Below are positions 1 to 8,141 of a stretch of DNA of 64,000 nt, in pieces; the stretch's first letter is position 1, and each line of letters starts with the position of its first letter. The DNA is from an uncultured Pelagibacteraceae bacterium (GTDB lineage: Bacteria > Pseudomonadota > Alphaproteobacteria > Pelagibacterales > Pelagibacteraceae). The stretch lies in the NCBI GenBank assembly GCA_902560015.1, contig CACEKA010000004.1, positions 18,221 to 82,220 on the forward strand. The letters are read 5' to 3'. Both the position numbers and the translations under genes were made by a program. The notes beneath the pieces are model-generated. The model had not been told where the DNA came from. It saw nothing but the letters and a program-made list of their open reading frames with translations, and searched no databases.

Positions 1-1
1 T

Positions 2-304
2 TTCATTATTGGTATGGCAGGTTGGGTATACATTCTTTATGAAGTATTCTCAGGTGAAGCTGGAAAAGCTGCAGCAAAAAGTGGAAACAAGGCTCTTGTA
101 ACTGCTTTTGGTGCAATGAGAATGATTGTTACAGTAGGTTGGGCAATCTATCCATTAGGTTATGTATTTGGTTACTTAACAGGTGGTGTAGATGCTGAGT
201 CACTTAACGTTGTTTACAACTTAGCTGATTTCATCAACAAAATTGCATTTGGTCTAGTAATTTGGGCTGCTGCAACTAGTGCAGGTGGAAGAAGAGCTAA
301 GTAG
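2..304 (+). CDS. Proteorhodopsin, C-terminal part (5' end outside window)
   Basis: This is the last 100 codons of a retinal-binding light-driven proton pump of the inner membrane; the reading frame is open to the left edge, so the gene begins upstream and the Met at base 14 is internal. The last transmembrane helix contains the motif YNLADFINKIAFG, in which the Lys is the Schiff-base lysine that carries retinal and the Asp four residues earlier is the conserved counter-ion partner, as in green proteorhodopsin (Asp227/Lys231). A further helix (about AMRMIVTVGWAIYPLGYVFG) precedes it. The spectral-tuning position and the proton donor lie outside the window. A strong terminator follows. Identification is secure; pump colour cannot be read here. 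Confidence 0.95.
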   Translation, partial: FIIGMAGWVYILYEVFSGEAGKAAAKSGNKALVTAFGAMRMIVTVGWAIYPLGYVFGYLTGGVDAESLNVVYNLADFINKIAFGLVIWAAATSAGGRRAK

Positions 305-326
305 TTTTACTTAAATTTTAAATTAA

Positions 327-361
327 GGGCAGGTACATTTTTGTACTTGCCCTTTTTTTTT
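327..361 (+). terminator. Rho-independent terminator after proteorhodopsin
   Basis: A 10-bp stem (GGGCAGGTAC at 327-336 with GTACTTGCCC at 343-352, one G-U pair) with a six-base loop is followed by a run of nine or more T. It lies 23 bases after the rhodopsin stop codon, so the rhodopsin transcript probably ends here and the desaturase-ferredoxin genes need their own start or read-through. Confidence 0.93.
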
Positions 362-380
362 GCCTGCAATAATTTAAGTC

Positions 381-1382
381 ATGGATGTAAAGCTTGATAA
401 ATGGCACAAGTGTAAAGTAGATATTGAAGTTCTTAAAGAGCTTTCAAAAAAATCTGACATCAAGGGGCTTCAACATGTTTCAGTTTTTTTTGGATTATTA
501 TTAGTTACAGGTGTTTTGGCATATATAACTTGGGGCGCATGGTGGTCAGCTTTTTGGTTTTTGGTTTACGGAAATATTTATGGTTTTTCAAATCCATTAT
601 GGCATGAGACAGGTCACAAAACTGCTTTTCAATCAAAATCTTTAAATGAATTTTTTTACTATATTTCTTCATATCTTTCTAATTTTGAACCAGTAAGATG
701 GAGATACACACATTTCGTTCATCACGGAAATACATATTCCACAGACAATCCATTTGATCATGAAATTGAATATGGAAATAATTTAAAGGAAACTCCAAAA
801 AATTTATTAATGAATTTAATTCCTTTTATGGAACTTATTTATTTTAAAAAAAGTATAGCCTATGAAATTATTCAACATGCATTGGGTATAAAAACAAAAG
901 TAATGCAAGACTGTATTCCTGAAAATGCACAACCAAAAGTAATTTTAAATTCAAGAATTTTTGTTGCGATTTGGATAGCAACTATTATGTGGTCAATACT
1001 AGCCGCATCCTGGTTGCCAGTATTATTGTTTTTATTACCAAAATATTATGGAAGAACTTTACATAAACTTGTTTCTTTTACTCAGCATGCAGGACTTGCA
1101 AGAAATATTAAAGATCATAGGTACACAACGAGAGAAATGTATTTAAATCCTGTTTTAAGCTTTTTATATTGGAAAATGGAATATCATGTAACTCATCACA
1201 TGTTTCCAACGGTTCCATCTTATAACTTAGATAAACTTCATCATCATATTAAGGATCAATTACCAAGAACAAATGATGGTTTAATTGAAGCTTACAAGGA
1301 AATTTTACCAGCTATAATGAAACAAGCGGAAGACTCTAGCTATTTTTTTAAGAAGGATGTCCCTGAACCACAAAATGCATAA
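381..1382 (+). CDS. Membrane fatty-acid-desaturase-family di-iron oxygenase
   Basis: A 333-residue integral membrane protein of the fatty acid desaturase/hydroxylase superfamily. The three histidine boxes that bind the di-iron centre are visible: HETGH (75-79), HFVHH (111-115) and HVTHH (269-273). Hydrophobic segments lie at about 33-62 and 190-217. Such enzymes use O2 and two electrons, normally from a ferredoxin, to desaturate or hydroxylate lipids, alkanes or carotenoids. The next two genes encode a ferredoxin and a ferredoxin reductase, so the electron chain is probably encoded alongside. The substrate is not readable from sequence; a lipid desaturase is the default, but the position beside proteorhodopsin makes a carotenoid or retinoid substrate worth considering. 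It starts 20 bases after the terminator without an obvious Shine-Dalgarno. Confidence 0.85.
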   Translation: MDVKLDKWHKCKVDIEVLKELSKKSDIKGLQHVSVFFGLLLVTGVLAYITWGAWWSAFWFLVYGNIYGFSNPLWHETGHKTAFQSKSLNEFFYYISSYLSNFEPVRWRYTHFVHHGNTYSTDNPFDHEIEYGNNLKETPKNLLMNLIPFMELIYFKKSIAYEIIQHALGIKTKVMQDCIPENAQPKVILNSRIFVAIWIATIMWSILAASWLPVLLFLLPKYYGRTLHKLVSFTQHAGLARNIKDHRYTTREMYLNPVLSFLYWKMEYHVTHHMFPTVPSYNLDKLHHHIKDQLPRTNDGLIEAYKEILPAIMKQAEDSSYFFKKDVPEPQNA

Positions 1383-1442
1383 AACTGACCAAGTTTGTTT
1401 TTACATACTTGCTCAATTTAAATAAGAACTTATATATAACGC

Positions 1443-1763
1443 ATGGCAAAAATTACATATAATACCCACGATAGTAAAACCCATACAATCGATGTTCAAA
1501 ATGGACTAACCGTTATGGAAGGTGCAGTTCAAAATGATATTCCAGGAATTGATGCTGATTGTGGAGGAGGAATGGCATGTGCTACATGTCATGTTTATGT
1601 CAATGAAGAGTGGTTGGATAAATTACCAGTAAAAGAAGACGGTGAGGAAGATATGTTAGATATGGCATTTGAACCAAAACAGAATAGTAGATTGAGTTGT
1701 CAGTTAACTGTATCTGATGAAATAGATGGTCTAGTAGTTAACATTCCATCAAAGCAAGCTTAA
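1443..1763 (+). CDS. 2Fe-2S ferredoxin, adrenodoxin type
   Basis: A 106-residue soluble electron carrier. The four cluster cysteines are at 40, 46, 49 and 86 (C-x5-C-x2-C-x36-C), the spacing of adrenodoxin/putidaredoxin-type ferredoxins rather than plant-type. These usually serve oxygenases or Fe-S assembly. It ends directly before the start codon of the ferredoxin reductase (TAA then ATG, no gap), which argues for translation from one message and for the pair working together, most simply to deliver electrons to the membrane oxygenase upstream. It could also serve other oxygenases in the window, since the two Rieske alpha subunits have no reductase gene nearby. Confidence 0.92.
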   Translation: MAKITYNTHDSKTHTIDVQNGLTVMEGAVQNDIPGIDADCGGGMACATCHVYVNEEWLDKLPVKEDGEEDMLDMAFEPKQNSRLSCQLTVSDEIDGLVVNIPSKQA

Positions 1764-2780
1764 ATGAATAAAACAGATGTATTGATAATTGGAGCAGGGC
1801 CAACAGGTTTATTTTGTGCTCATCAATTAGGAATCATCGGATTAAGTTGCGAGATAGTTGATAATCTTGATAAAGTAGGGGGTCAATGTATTGAACTTTA
1901 TCCAGACAAACCAATTTACGATATTCCAGCGGTGCCTGAATGCACCGGTGAAGAATTAACTAATAACCTTCTGCAACAAATTAAACCCTTCAATGTTAAA
2001 TTTCATTTAAATGAAAGAGTAGAGGAACTTAAAAAAGTTGAAAATCGATGGTATGTTAAAACAAGTGGTAGCCAAGAGTTTGATGTAGCAAGCATTGTAA
2101 TTGCTGGTGGAGTTGGATCCTTCGAGCCTAGAAAATTCCCATTAAAAGAGTGCGAAAAATTTGAAGGAAGTTCTTTATTTTATTCCATTAAAGATAAGAC
2201 AATTTTTAAAGACAAAACTGTTTCAATTTTTGGTGGGGGAGACTCTGCATTAGATTGGGCGATAGAATTATCAAACACATCCAAAGTAAATCTAATTCAT
2301 AGAAGAGATGGTTTTAGTGGAGCAGAGTCTAGTGTTCAAAAAGTTAAAGAGCTTAATGATCAAGGAAAATTAAATTTATTCACAAAATATCAAATAGACT
2401 CAGTTTTAGGAGACAAAAATATCAATACAGTTAAAATTAAACATGATGATGGAGAAACAAAAGAATTTAAAACAGATTATGTTCTTGGTTTCTTTGGTTT
2501 AATTATGCAATTAGGACCCATATTAGATTGGGGACTAAATATTAACAAAAAAACAGTTGAAGTTAATACAGAGAATTTTGAGACAAATATTGATGGCATA
2601 TTTGCTATTGGAGACATTTGTTCGTATCCAGGTAAATTAAAATTAATTCTTTCAGGTTTTCATGAAGGGGCATTAGCTGCAAGAGGTTGTTTTAAATATG
2701 CAAAACCTGATGAAAAATTAAGATTTGAATTTACAACTACCTCAAAAGCCGCTCAAGAAAGACTTGGTGTTAAAAAGTGA
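1764..2780 (+). CDS. Ferredoxin-NAD(P)+ reductase, thioredoxin-reductase type
   Basis: A 338-residue FAD enzyme. The N-terminal dinucleotide motif GAGPTG (10-15) binds FAD and a second motif, GGGDSALD (about 156-163), binds NAD(P)H. The C-terminal AIGDICSYPG with a following LILSGFHEG matches the flavin-binding end of the family. It lacks the redox-active CxxC of true thioredoxin reductase (the corresponding region reads ...GDSALDW), so ferredoxin/flavodoxin reductase is the better call. It transfers electrons from NADPH to ferredoxin. It abuts the ferredoxin gene and overlaps the GST gene by 4 bases (GTGA), so these three are translationally linked. Confidence 0.9.
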   Translation: MNKTDVLIIGAGPTGLFCAHQLGIIGLSCEIVDNLDKVGGQCIELYPDKPIYDIPAVPECTGEELTNNLLQQIKPFNVKFHLNERVEELKKVENRWYVKTSGSQEFDVASIVIAGGVGSFEPRKFPLKECEKFEGSSLFYSIKDKTIFKDKTVSIFGGGDSALDWAIELSNTSKVNLIHRRDGFSGAESSVQKVKELNDQGKLNLFTKYQIDSVLGDKNINTVKIKHDDGETKEFKTDYVLGFFGLIMQLGPILDWGLNINKKTVEVNTENFETNIDGIFAIGDICSYPGKLKLILSGFHEGALAARGCFKYAKPDEKLRFEFTTTSKAAQERLGVKK

Positions 2781-3406
2781 TAGAACTTTTTTCTGCCGAC
2801 ACTCCAAATGGCAAGAAAATCTCTATAATGCTTGAAGAAATAAGCTTTAATTATAAAGTAACTAAAATAGATATAGGTAATAATGATCAATTCAAACCAC
2901 AATTTATTAAAATAAGTCCTTTTAGCAAAATTCCTGTGATCACTGATCATGAAAATAATGAGAGTATTTTTGAGTCTGGTGCGATTTTAATTTATCTAGC
3001 CGAAAAAAGTAGAAGATTTTATGACCAGAAGGATAGATTAAAAATTAATCAGTGGCTAATGGCTCAAATGGGAACCATAGGACCAATGATTGGTCAACAT
3101 CATCAGTTTCACTATTATAATCCTGGAAAAAGTAAATTTGGTGAAGAAAGATATTTTAAAATCACAAAAAGAATTTATCAAGAATTAGATGCTAGATTAA
3201 AGGAGTCTAAATATTTAGCTGGTGAAAATTATACAATAGCGGATATTGCTACTTGGCCTTGGATTGCACGACATCCAATACACGACATTGGTCTAAAAAA
3301 TTATCAAAATTTATCAAGATGGTATTTGGAAATTGCTGACCGGGATGCTGTGATTAAAGGATATAGCTTTATGGATAAAGATTCAAAAATTCCAGAGCTT
3401 ATTTAA
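2777..3406 (+). CDS. Glutathione S-transferase family protein
   Basis: A 209-residue cytosolic protein with the GST layout: N-terminal thioredoxin-like domain (about 1-80, with FSADTPNGKKI at the start, the cis-Pro in KIPVITD and the glutathione-contacting ESGAI near 65) and a C-terminal all-helical domain with the folding motif YTIADIATWPW (about 150-160). It resembles the YghU/YfcG (nu-type) bacterial group, which are disulfide-bond reductases using glutathione. The GTG start overlaps the reductase stop. It ends convergently, overlapping the stop of the minus-strand gene by 4 bases. A role in protecting the upstream redox system from peroxides is inference only. Confidence 0.85.
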   Translation: MIELFSADTPNGKKISIMLEEISFNYKVTKIDIGNNDQFKPQFIKISPFSKIPVITDHENNESIFESGAILIYLAEKSRRFYDQKDRLKINQWLMAQMGTIGPMIGQHHQFHYYNPGKSKFGEERYFKITKRIYQELDARLKESKYLAGENYTIADIATWPWIARHPIHDIGLKNYQNLSRWYLEIADRDAVIKGYSFMDKDSKIPELI

Positions 3407-4476
3407 TTTGGTAACCAAGAATTATACAGTGGATTATCTTTTCCTATTGGAAGATATATATTTTTTCCTTTTCGTGAAGAACTGTAAACTGCTGTGACAA
3501 ATTCTAAAGATTCTCGCGCATCTAATAAAGTAACCTCATCACTATTAAACCCATCTAATTTTTTTCCAATTTCATCAAACATTCCTGCATACCAAGATTT
3601 TGTTAATTCAACTTTAGACAAAACTTCATCAACATGATTTTGTGTGATGGGCTCTCTTGCTAAGAATTTCCATTCATCATCAGCTGGATTATAAGGTTTG
3701 TCGGGTGAACCACCAGATTCTATAGTTAAATTATTAAAACAAATTTTTATTCTACTAACATCTTCTGCTGCACCTAATGTAATAGAACTGGTAACTAACG
3801 CACCATTACCCATTTCAATGGAGAGAGCTGCGCAGTCTTCTACTTCTATATTATTTACTCTAGTTGTTAATTTTGCAAATACATTTGAAACTGGTCCAAA
3901 TATCATACTGATAAGATCATGTATATGAATTGAATGACTCAAAATTGCTCCACCTTGTTCACCTTTCCAAGTTCCTCTCCAAGCTTTTGAATAATATTCT
4001 TTTCCTCTATTCCAGTGAGTCTCCAATGATGCAACCAAAGGTTTGCCAGCTAAACCAGATTTAATTAGTGCTTTTAATTTTGAAAATCCTGGACCATATC
4101 TATACTGAAAAACTGGAAATATTGTTTTACCAGTTTCATTGCTAATTTTTTTAAGATTATCTAATTCTTGAAGACTTGAAACCAGAGGTTTTTCACAAAT
4201 AACATGTTTACCTGCCTCAAGTGATTTTTTACAGGCAGAAAAATGTAAGTGAGGAGGCAGACAAATATCGATAATATCTATCTCTTTTATTTTTAATACA
4301 TCTTCAAAATTGAGAGACACATTAATTTTAGAGTTTGGTGGTATTATATTATCGATAGACTCTTTTGTGAGCCCACAAATTGTATGCACATTAAATCTAT
4401 CAGAAACTTTTTGAAAATCTTCATAATGTTTAGCTCCAATATTAGTTCCAATTATTGCTACTTGATATTTACTCAT
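3403..4476 (-). CDS. Gfo/Idh/MocA-family NAD(P)-dependent oxidoreductase
   Basis: A 357-residue enzyme with an N-terminal Rossmann fold (AIIGTNIGAKHYEDF, about 7-21) and the family's signature CEKPLVSS (about 94-101), where the Lys of EKP is catalytic. The C-terminal alpha/beta domain holds HSIHIHDL (about 181-188), whose His is the usual acid/base. Members oxidise sugars, inositols or sugar acids with NAD(P). It is last in a three-gene minus-strand operon, overlapping the previous gene by 4 bases. The GT-xx-A glycine motif is slightly degenerate (GTNIGA). The substrate cannot be named. Confidence 0.85.
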   Translation of the reverse strand: MSKYQVAIIGTNIGAKHYEDFQKVSDRFNVHTICGLTKESIDNIIPPNSKINVSLNFEDVLKIKEIDIIDICLPPHLHFSACKKSLEAGKHVICEKPLVSSLQELDNLKKISNETGKTIFPVFQYRYGPGFSKLKALIKSGLAGKPLVASLETHWNRGKEYYSKAWRGTWKGEQGGAILSHSIHIHDLISMIFGPVSNVFAKLTTRVNNIEVEDCAALSIEMGNGALVTSSITLGAAEDVSRIKICFNNLTIESGGSPDKPYNPADDEWKFLAREPITQNHVDEVLSKVELTKSWYAGMFDEIGKKLDGFNSDEVTLLDARESLEFVTAVYSSSRKGKNIYLPIGKDNPLYNSWLPN

Positions 4477-5483
4477 TTTTTTTCAGCTATCTCTTGAGCT
4501 TTAATTGCAAGCTCCATTGTTAAATAGGTCAGATCTTGTGGGCAAGCTGTCTCAGATCTATTCAATACATCCTCAATTAAGTTTCTAAAATATGGAAGTT
4601 TAACTTCATTACAATCTATATGTTTTACTTCTTCATTATTTGCATAATATAAATGATTTCCAGAGTTAGATTTCTCTAGATCAGTGTATTTTCTAATTTC
4701 AATAAAACCTTTATCTCCTAAAATAAATAATCTTCCATCTCCCCAAGTAGGTAGTGCATCTGGAGTAAACCAATCTAAACGAATGTATCCGTGTCCACCA
4801 TTTCCAGTAAGATTGACTTCACCAAAATCTTGAAAACCAGGAAATTCTTTTTTAGTAGTATTTTCTACTAATGCGTGGGTAATTTTAGCTTCATTAGAAT
4901 TTGTAAATACTAAAAATTGATGAATTTGGTGTGAACCTATATCAGTGATAACTCCACCATAACTTTCGCGATCGTAGAACCAGTCTGGTCTTTCGTAATT
5001 TCCTTGTCTATGTGGGCCAGTGCCCATTGTTTGTTTTACTTTTCCAATTTTGCCTTCAGCAACTAATTCCTCAGCTTTAGCAACAGCAGCTACATGAAAT
5101 CTTTCAGAGAAATTTACTGACCAGATTTTGCCTGTTTCTTTTACTGTCTGTTTTAAATTTTCTAATTGATCTAAAGTTGTACATCCTGGTTTATCAACCA
5201 TTACGTCTTTACCTGATTTTAAAGCTTCAATGGAAAGATTCGCTCTGTCTTTAGGAATAGAAGATATTAAAATCATATCAATTTTATCGTTTTCTAGAAT
5301 TTCACTTTTATTTTCTATTCTTTTTATATCTGGATATTTATTATTGAATTCCTTTAATGTTAATGGTGAGCCTTCTGTCCAAAAATGATTACAATTGCAA
5401 CCTTCTTTAATCATTTCATCTAACATGTCGAATATATGTCCATGATCAATTCCTAATACAGCTAAATTTAAAGATTGTCTCAT
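4473..5483 (-). CDS. Gfo/Idh/MocA-family NAD(P)-dependent oxidoreductase (second)
   Basis: A 336-residue dehydrogenase of the same family as its downstream neighbour but clearly a different subgroup. The N-terminus (AVLGIDHGHIFDM) replaces the usual GxGxxG by G-I-D-H-G-H, a form seen in some family members. MVDKPGCT (about 93-100) carries the EKP-equivalent lysine as DKP, and TDIGSHQIHQFL (about 178-189) is the C-terminal domain motif. It starts 3 bases after the PhyH gene stops, so the three genes are one transcript. Two such enzymes in tandem with an Fe(II)/2OG oxygenase suggest sequential oxidation of a sugar, cyclitol or glycoside. No transporter sits in the operon. Confidence 0.85.
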   Translation of the reverse strand: MRQSLNLAVLGIDHGHIFDMLDEMIKEGCNCNHFWTEGSPLTLKEFNNKYPDIKRIENKSEILENDKIDMILISSIPKDRANLSIEALKSGKDVMVDKPGCTTLDQLENLKQTVKETGKIWSVNFSERFHVAAVAKAEELVAEGKIGKVKQTMGTGPHRQGNYERPDWFYDRESYGGVITDIGSHQIHQFLVFTNSNEAKITHALVENTTKKEFPGFQDFGEVNLTGNGGHGYIRLDWFTPDALPTWGDGRLFILGDKGFIEIRKYTDLEKSNSGNHLYYANNEEVKHIDCNEVKLPYFRNLIEDVLNRSETACPQDLTYLTMELAIKAQEIAEKK

Positions 5484-5486
5484 AAA

Positions 5487-6314
5487 CTAATAAGTTCCTT
5501 TTTTTGAGGAACCTTTATAGAAAATTTCTTGAAGATTATCATTTTCTTGTTTTTTTATTTCAAGATCATTTTTATCCATCAATACTTTAGGTCTTCCAAT
5601 TATTTCGTGAAAATTAAAATTGTCTTTTCCTCTAGCAATTTGAACACTATTTTTTCCTAATACTTGTTTAACGTTAGTTCCAATATAGCTTTGAATAACA
5701 AAACCTATTCTTCGATCATCACTTTTATTTAAATCTGAACCATGAATAACTTTAGGGTGGTGTAAAGACATTTGACCAGCCTCAAGTACTAGAGGGGTAG
5801 TCTTTTCTTTTGGAACATTACTTACAGTTTGACCTCTAGTTAATAAATTTCCTTCATTAAATTTTTGATCATGATCTTTAAGATTGTCTTTATGCGAGCC
5901 AGACCACATTCTCATACATCCGTTATGTTCGTTTGAATCTGTTATCGCAACCCAAGCTGTTACCCAATTAAGTGGCTCTAAACCTATATACTTTGCATCT
6001 TGATGATAACTTACAAAACCTTTTTCATTTGGATTTTTTATAAAAAGAGTTGTTCCACATACTAGTATATTTTTACCAATTAAACTTTGAACAGCATCTA
6101 ATATTTTAGAATTATGTGTAACCTCATCTAACAAAGGTGAAATTAAATGAGCGTTATATCTTCCTGATTTTTCTAATTCTTCAGGTATTTTTTTTTCTAT
6201 TAATTCAATTTCGTTTCTTATTTTTTTTGCCTTATCTTTTGAAAAAATATTTATGGGAGAAACAAAACCTTCATCTTCGTATTGTTTAAGTTGATTTGGT
6301 GAAAGATAAGTCAT
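5487..6314 (-). CDS. Phytanoyl-CoA dioxygenase (PhyH) family Fe(II)/2-oxoglutarate oxygenase
   Basis: A 275-residue cytosolic enzyme of the PhyH family. Iron ligands are visible as the H-x-D of SYHQDAKYIG (about 103-112) and the distal His in VIHGSDLNKS (about 190-199), followed by the arginine of DDRRIGFV that would hold 2-oxoglutarate. The N-terminus (LSPNQLKQYEDEGFV) is typical of the family. Characterised members hydroxylate acyl-CoAs, ectoine (EctD), phosphonates (PhnY) and small metabolites. It is the first gene of the minus operon with two Gfo/Idh/MocA dehydrogenases, so its product may be the alcohol they oxidise. It lacks recognisable EctD signatures. Confidence 0.85.
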   Translation of the reverse strand: MTYLSPNQLKQYEDEGFVSPINIFSKDKAKKIRNEIELIEKKIPEELEKSGRYNAHLISPLLDEVTHNSKILDAVQSLIGKNILVCGTTLFIKNPNEKGFVSYHQDAKYIGLEPLNWVTAWVAITDSNEHNGCMRMWSGSHKDNLKDHDQKFNEGNLLTRGQTVSNVPKEKTTPLVLEAGQMSLHHPKVIHGSDLNKSDDRRIGFVIQSYIGTNVKQVLGKNSVQIARGKDNFNFHEIIGRPKVLMDKNDLEIKKQENDNLQEIFYKGSSKKGTY

Positions 6315-6333
6315 ATTATTTTAAAAACTTTAT

Positions 6334-7119
6334 ATGAGCGCCATTATTTCTTCAATAAATTACTGCCCAGTTAAATCTGTATCATTTCAGACAATTGAAA
6401 AATGTGAAATTAAAAAAGATATTGGAATTATTAATGATAGAATTTTTGCATTTGCTAAAGACTTAGATGTAAAACAAGCTAAATTGTTTGAAAAAAGTCC
6501 AGAGGAAAGAAAGGGTAAGTGGAATAAAGTCTTAACTCTTAAAAATTCACCAGCTTTGAATAAATATAATTTTATATTTAAAGACGAAAAACTTACATTA
6601 ACCCTTAAAGACAAAGAGATTTTGTCTATTGATATAAATCAATCAAGTGAAAGAGAAGCGCTTTCAAATAAAATTTCAGAATTAGAAAGTTCTTTAAAGC
6701 AACCATTAACTCTAATGAAAAATGATGATTTTCCTTTTTTTGACACCTCTATTTCAAAAAAAGTTAATTTTGTGAATTCTGTTTCACTCTTAAATATTCA
6801 AAGTATCATTGATTTTGAAAAGAAGGTTAATAAGAAGATTGAGACTTCAATATTTAGAGGAAATATTTGTATTGATGGAATAGATCCTTGGAAAGAAAGG
6901 GAATGGATTGGAAAAACTATTAAAATAAACAATGTCTCGTTTAAAGTTGAAAAAAATATTCCACGATGTGTTGCAATTAATTTAAAACCTCAAACAGATG
7001 ATAATTCTTTTAATTTACTTCAATCATTAAAAAAAACTTATAATCATTTTGATATGGGAATTTATTTAACAGCACTAGATGATGGTGAAATTAATATTAA
7101 AGACAAAATAAATATTTAA
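6334..7119 (+). CDS. MOSC domain-containing protein (YcbX-like)
   Basis: A 261-residue protein with an N-terminal MOSC beta-barrel segment (SINYCPVKSV, then D-x-G-I-I-N-D-R-I-F-A-F near 30-41) and a C-terminal MOSC domain (FRGNICIDG near 178-186, WIGKTIKI near 196-203, and IPRCVAINL near 215-223). The conserved Cys in PRC is the residue proposed to carry sulfur or bind the molybdenum cofactor. Relatives such as YcbX and mARC reduce N-hydroxylated compounds, usually with a ferredoxin-like partner. No ferredoxin domain is fused here. It is divergent from the PhyH operon (19-base gap) and probably monocistronic. Confidence 0.82.
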   Translation: MSAIISSINYCPVKSVSFQTIEKCEIKKDIGIINDRIFAFAKDLDVKQAKLFEKSPEERKGKWNKVLTLKNSPALNKYNFIFKDEKLTLTLKDKEILSIDINQSSEREALSNKISELESSLKQPLTLMKNDDFPFFDTSISKKVNFVNSVSLLNIQSIIDFEKKVNKKIETSIFRGNICIDGIDPWKEREWIGKTIKINNVSFKVEKNIPRCVAINLKPQTDDNSFNLLQSLKKTYNHFDMGIYLTALDDGEINIKDKINI

Positions 7120-7221
7120 CCTAAGATTCAATTATAAGTTGATCTTTACTTAGAAGTTTATTTGCATCAAATCAGAAATCTTGTTAACCTAAATCATTAT
7201 TAAACAAAGAGGAGAAAGATA

Positions 7222-8067
7222 ATGAATAAATTAATTAAATCGATTTCAGTTTTTCTTGTAATTCTTTTCAGTATTTCATCTGTTAATGCGGCAACATTAA
7301 CTGACAGACTAAAAGATGGCCACAAGTTAAGACTTGGTTTTGGTACTGCAGTACCGTGGGCTTACGCTGGAGATAATGGTGAAGCTTTAGGTTTTGTAAA
7401 CATGATTGCTTTGACAGTTCTTGAAGAAATGGGCATTACTGAACATGAAACAAAAGTATTTGAATGGTCAGGATTAATTCCTGGAATTAATGCTAATAGA
7501 TCAGATATGATTACTGGTGGTATGTACATTTTAAAAAGTAGATGTGCAAACATCAATTTCTCAGACCCAATAGGTGTTTTTGGTGATGCGATGTTAGTAC
7601 CAAAAGGAAATCCTAAAAATATTAATAATTATGCTGATGTAATTAGCACAGGAGCAAAACTTGTAACTGGAGCTGGTTTCAACACAGTTGAAGCTGCTAA
7701 AAAATTTGGTGTACCAGATAGCCAAATGTTATTAGTAGAAGGTGAAGTTGGAATTTTAGCTGCTATGAAAGCAGGTAGAGCTGATGTTGCTGTTCAAACT
7801 TTTTTTGGTGCAAAAGAGCATGAAGAAAAAACAGGTGGCGCATTTGAAGTTACTGATCCTAAGTTGATGCCTATGGAAACTGTAAACGTAGTTGGTATCG
7901 GTTTTAGAAAAACTGACAATGAGTTTAGAGAAAACTTTAATGCTGCATTAGCAAGAGTAATGGCAAACCCAGAAAAAATGTTAGAAAGAGCTGGTAAGTA
8001 TGGCTATGATAGAGCTCAATTACCTCCTCCAGAAATGACAACTGAGTGGGCTTGTTCTACTAAATAA
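7222..8067 (+). CDS. ehuB: Ectoine/hydroxyectoine-type ABC transporter substrate-binding protein
   Basis: A 281-residue periplasmic binding protein. A signal peptide (MNKLIKSISVFLVILFSISSVNA) precedes an SBP_bac_3 domain. The stretch LKSRCANINFSDPIGVFGDA with KGNPKNI matches my recollection of EhuB proteins (the ERC-x-x-x-x-x-SEP-I region). It should capture a cyclic amino-acid-like solute, most likely ectoine or 5-hydroxyectoine, and deliver it to the two permeases downstream. A strong Shine-Dalgarno (AGAGGAGA, 7208-7215) precedes the ATG. A terminator-like hairpin follows, so it is probably made in excess over the membrane parts. General polar amino acid transport is the alternative. Confidence 0.82.
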   Translation: MNKLIKSISVFLVILFSISSVNAATLTDRLKDGHKLRLGFGTAVPWAYAGDNGEALGFVNMIALTVLEEMGITEHETKVFEWSGLIPGINANRSDMITGGMYILKSRCANINFSDPIGVFGDAMLVPKGNPKNINNYADVISTGAKLVTGAGFNTVEAAKKFGVPDSQMLLVEGEVGILAAMKAGRADVAVQTFFGAKEHEEKTGGAFEVTDPKLMPMETVNVVGIGFRKTDNEFRENFNAALARVMANPEKMLERAGKYGYDRAQLPPPEMTTEWACSTK

Positions 8068-8086
8068 AAATATTAACTTTTAATTT

Positions 8087-8123
8087 AATCAGGCGACAAA
8101 ATTTAGTCGCCTGATTTTTTTTT
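8087..8123 (+). terminator. Hairpin plus T-run between ehuB and ehuC
   Basis: An 11-bp perfect stem (AATCAGGCGAC at 8087-8097 with GTCGCCTGATT at 8106-8116) and an eight-base loop run straight into a T-tract. It has the form of an intrinsic terminator, but the permease genes downstream have no other visible promoter. It therefore most likely works as a partial terminator and 3'-end stabiliser giving more ehuB than ehuCDA message. Confidence 0.88.
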
Positions 8124-8141
8124 AATCATAAAGGTTTAAAA

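Noticed and set aside
14..304. Treating the Met at base 14 as the start of a 96-residue protein
   Set aside because: The frame is open to the window edge and the sequence is the end of a rhodopsin, so this Met is internal.
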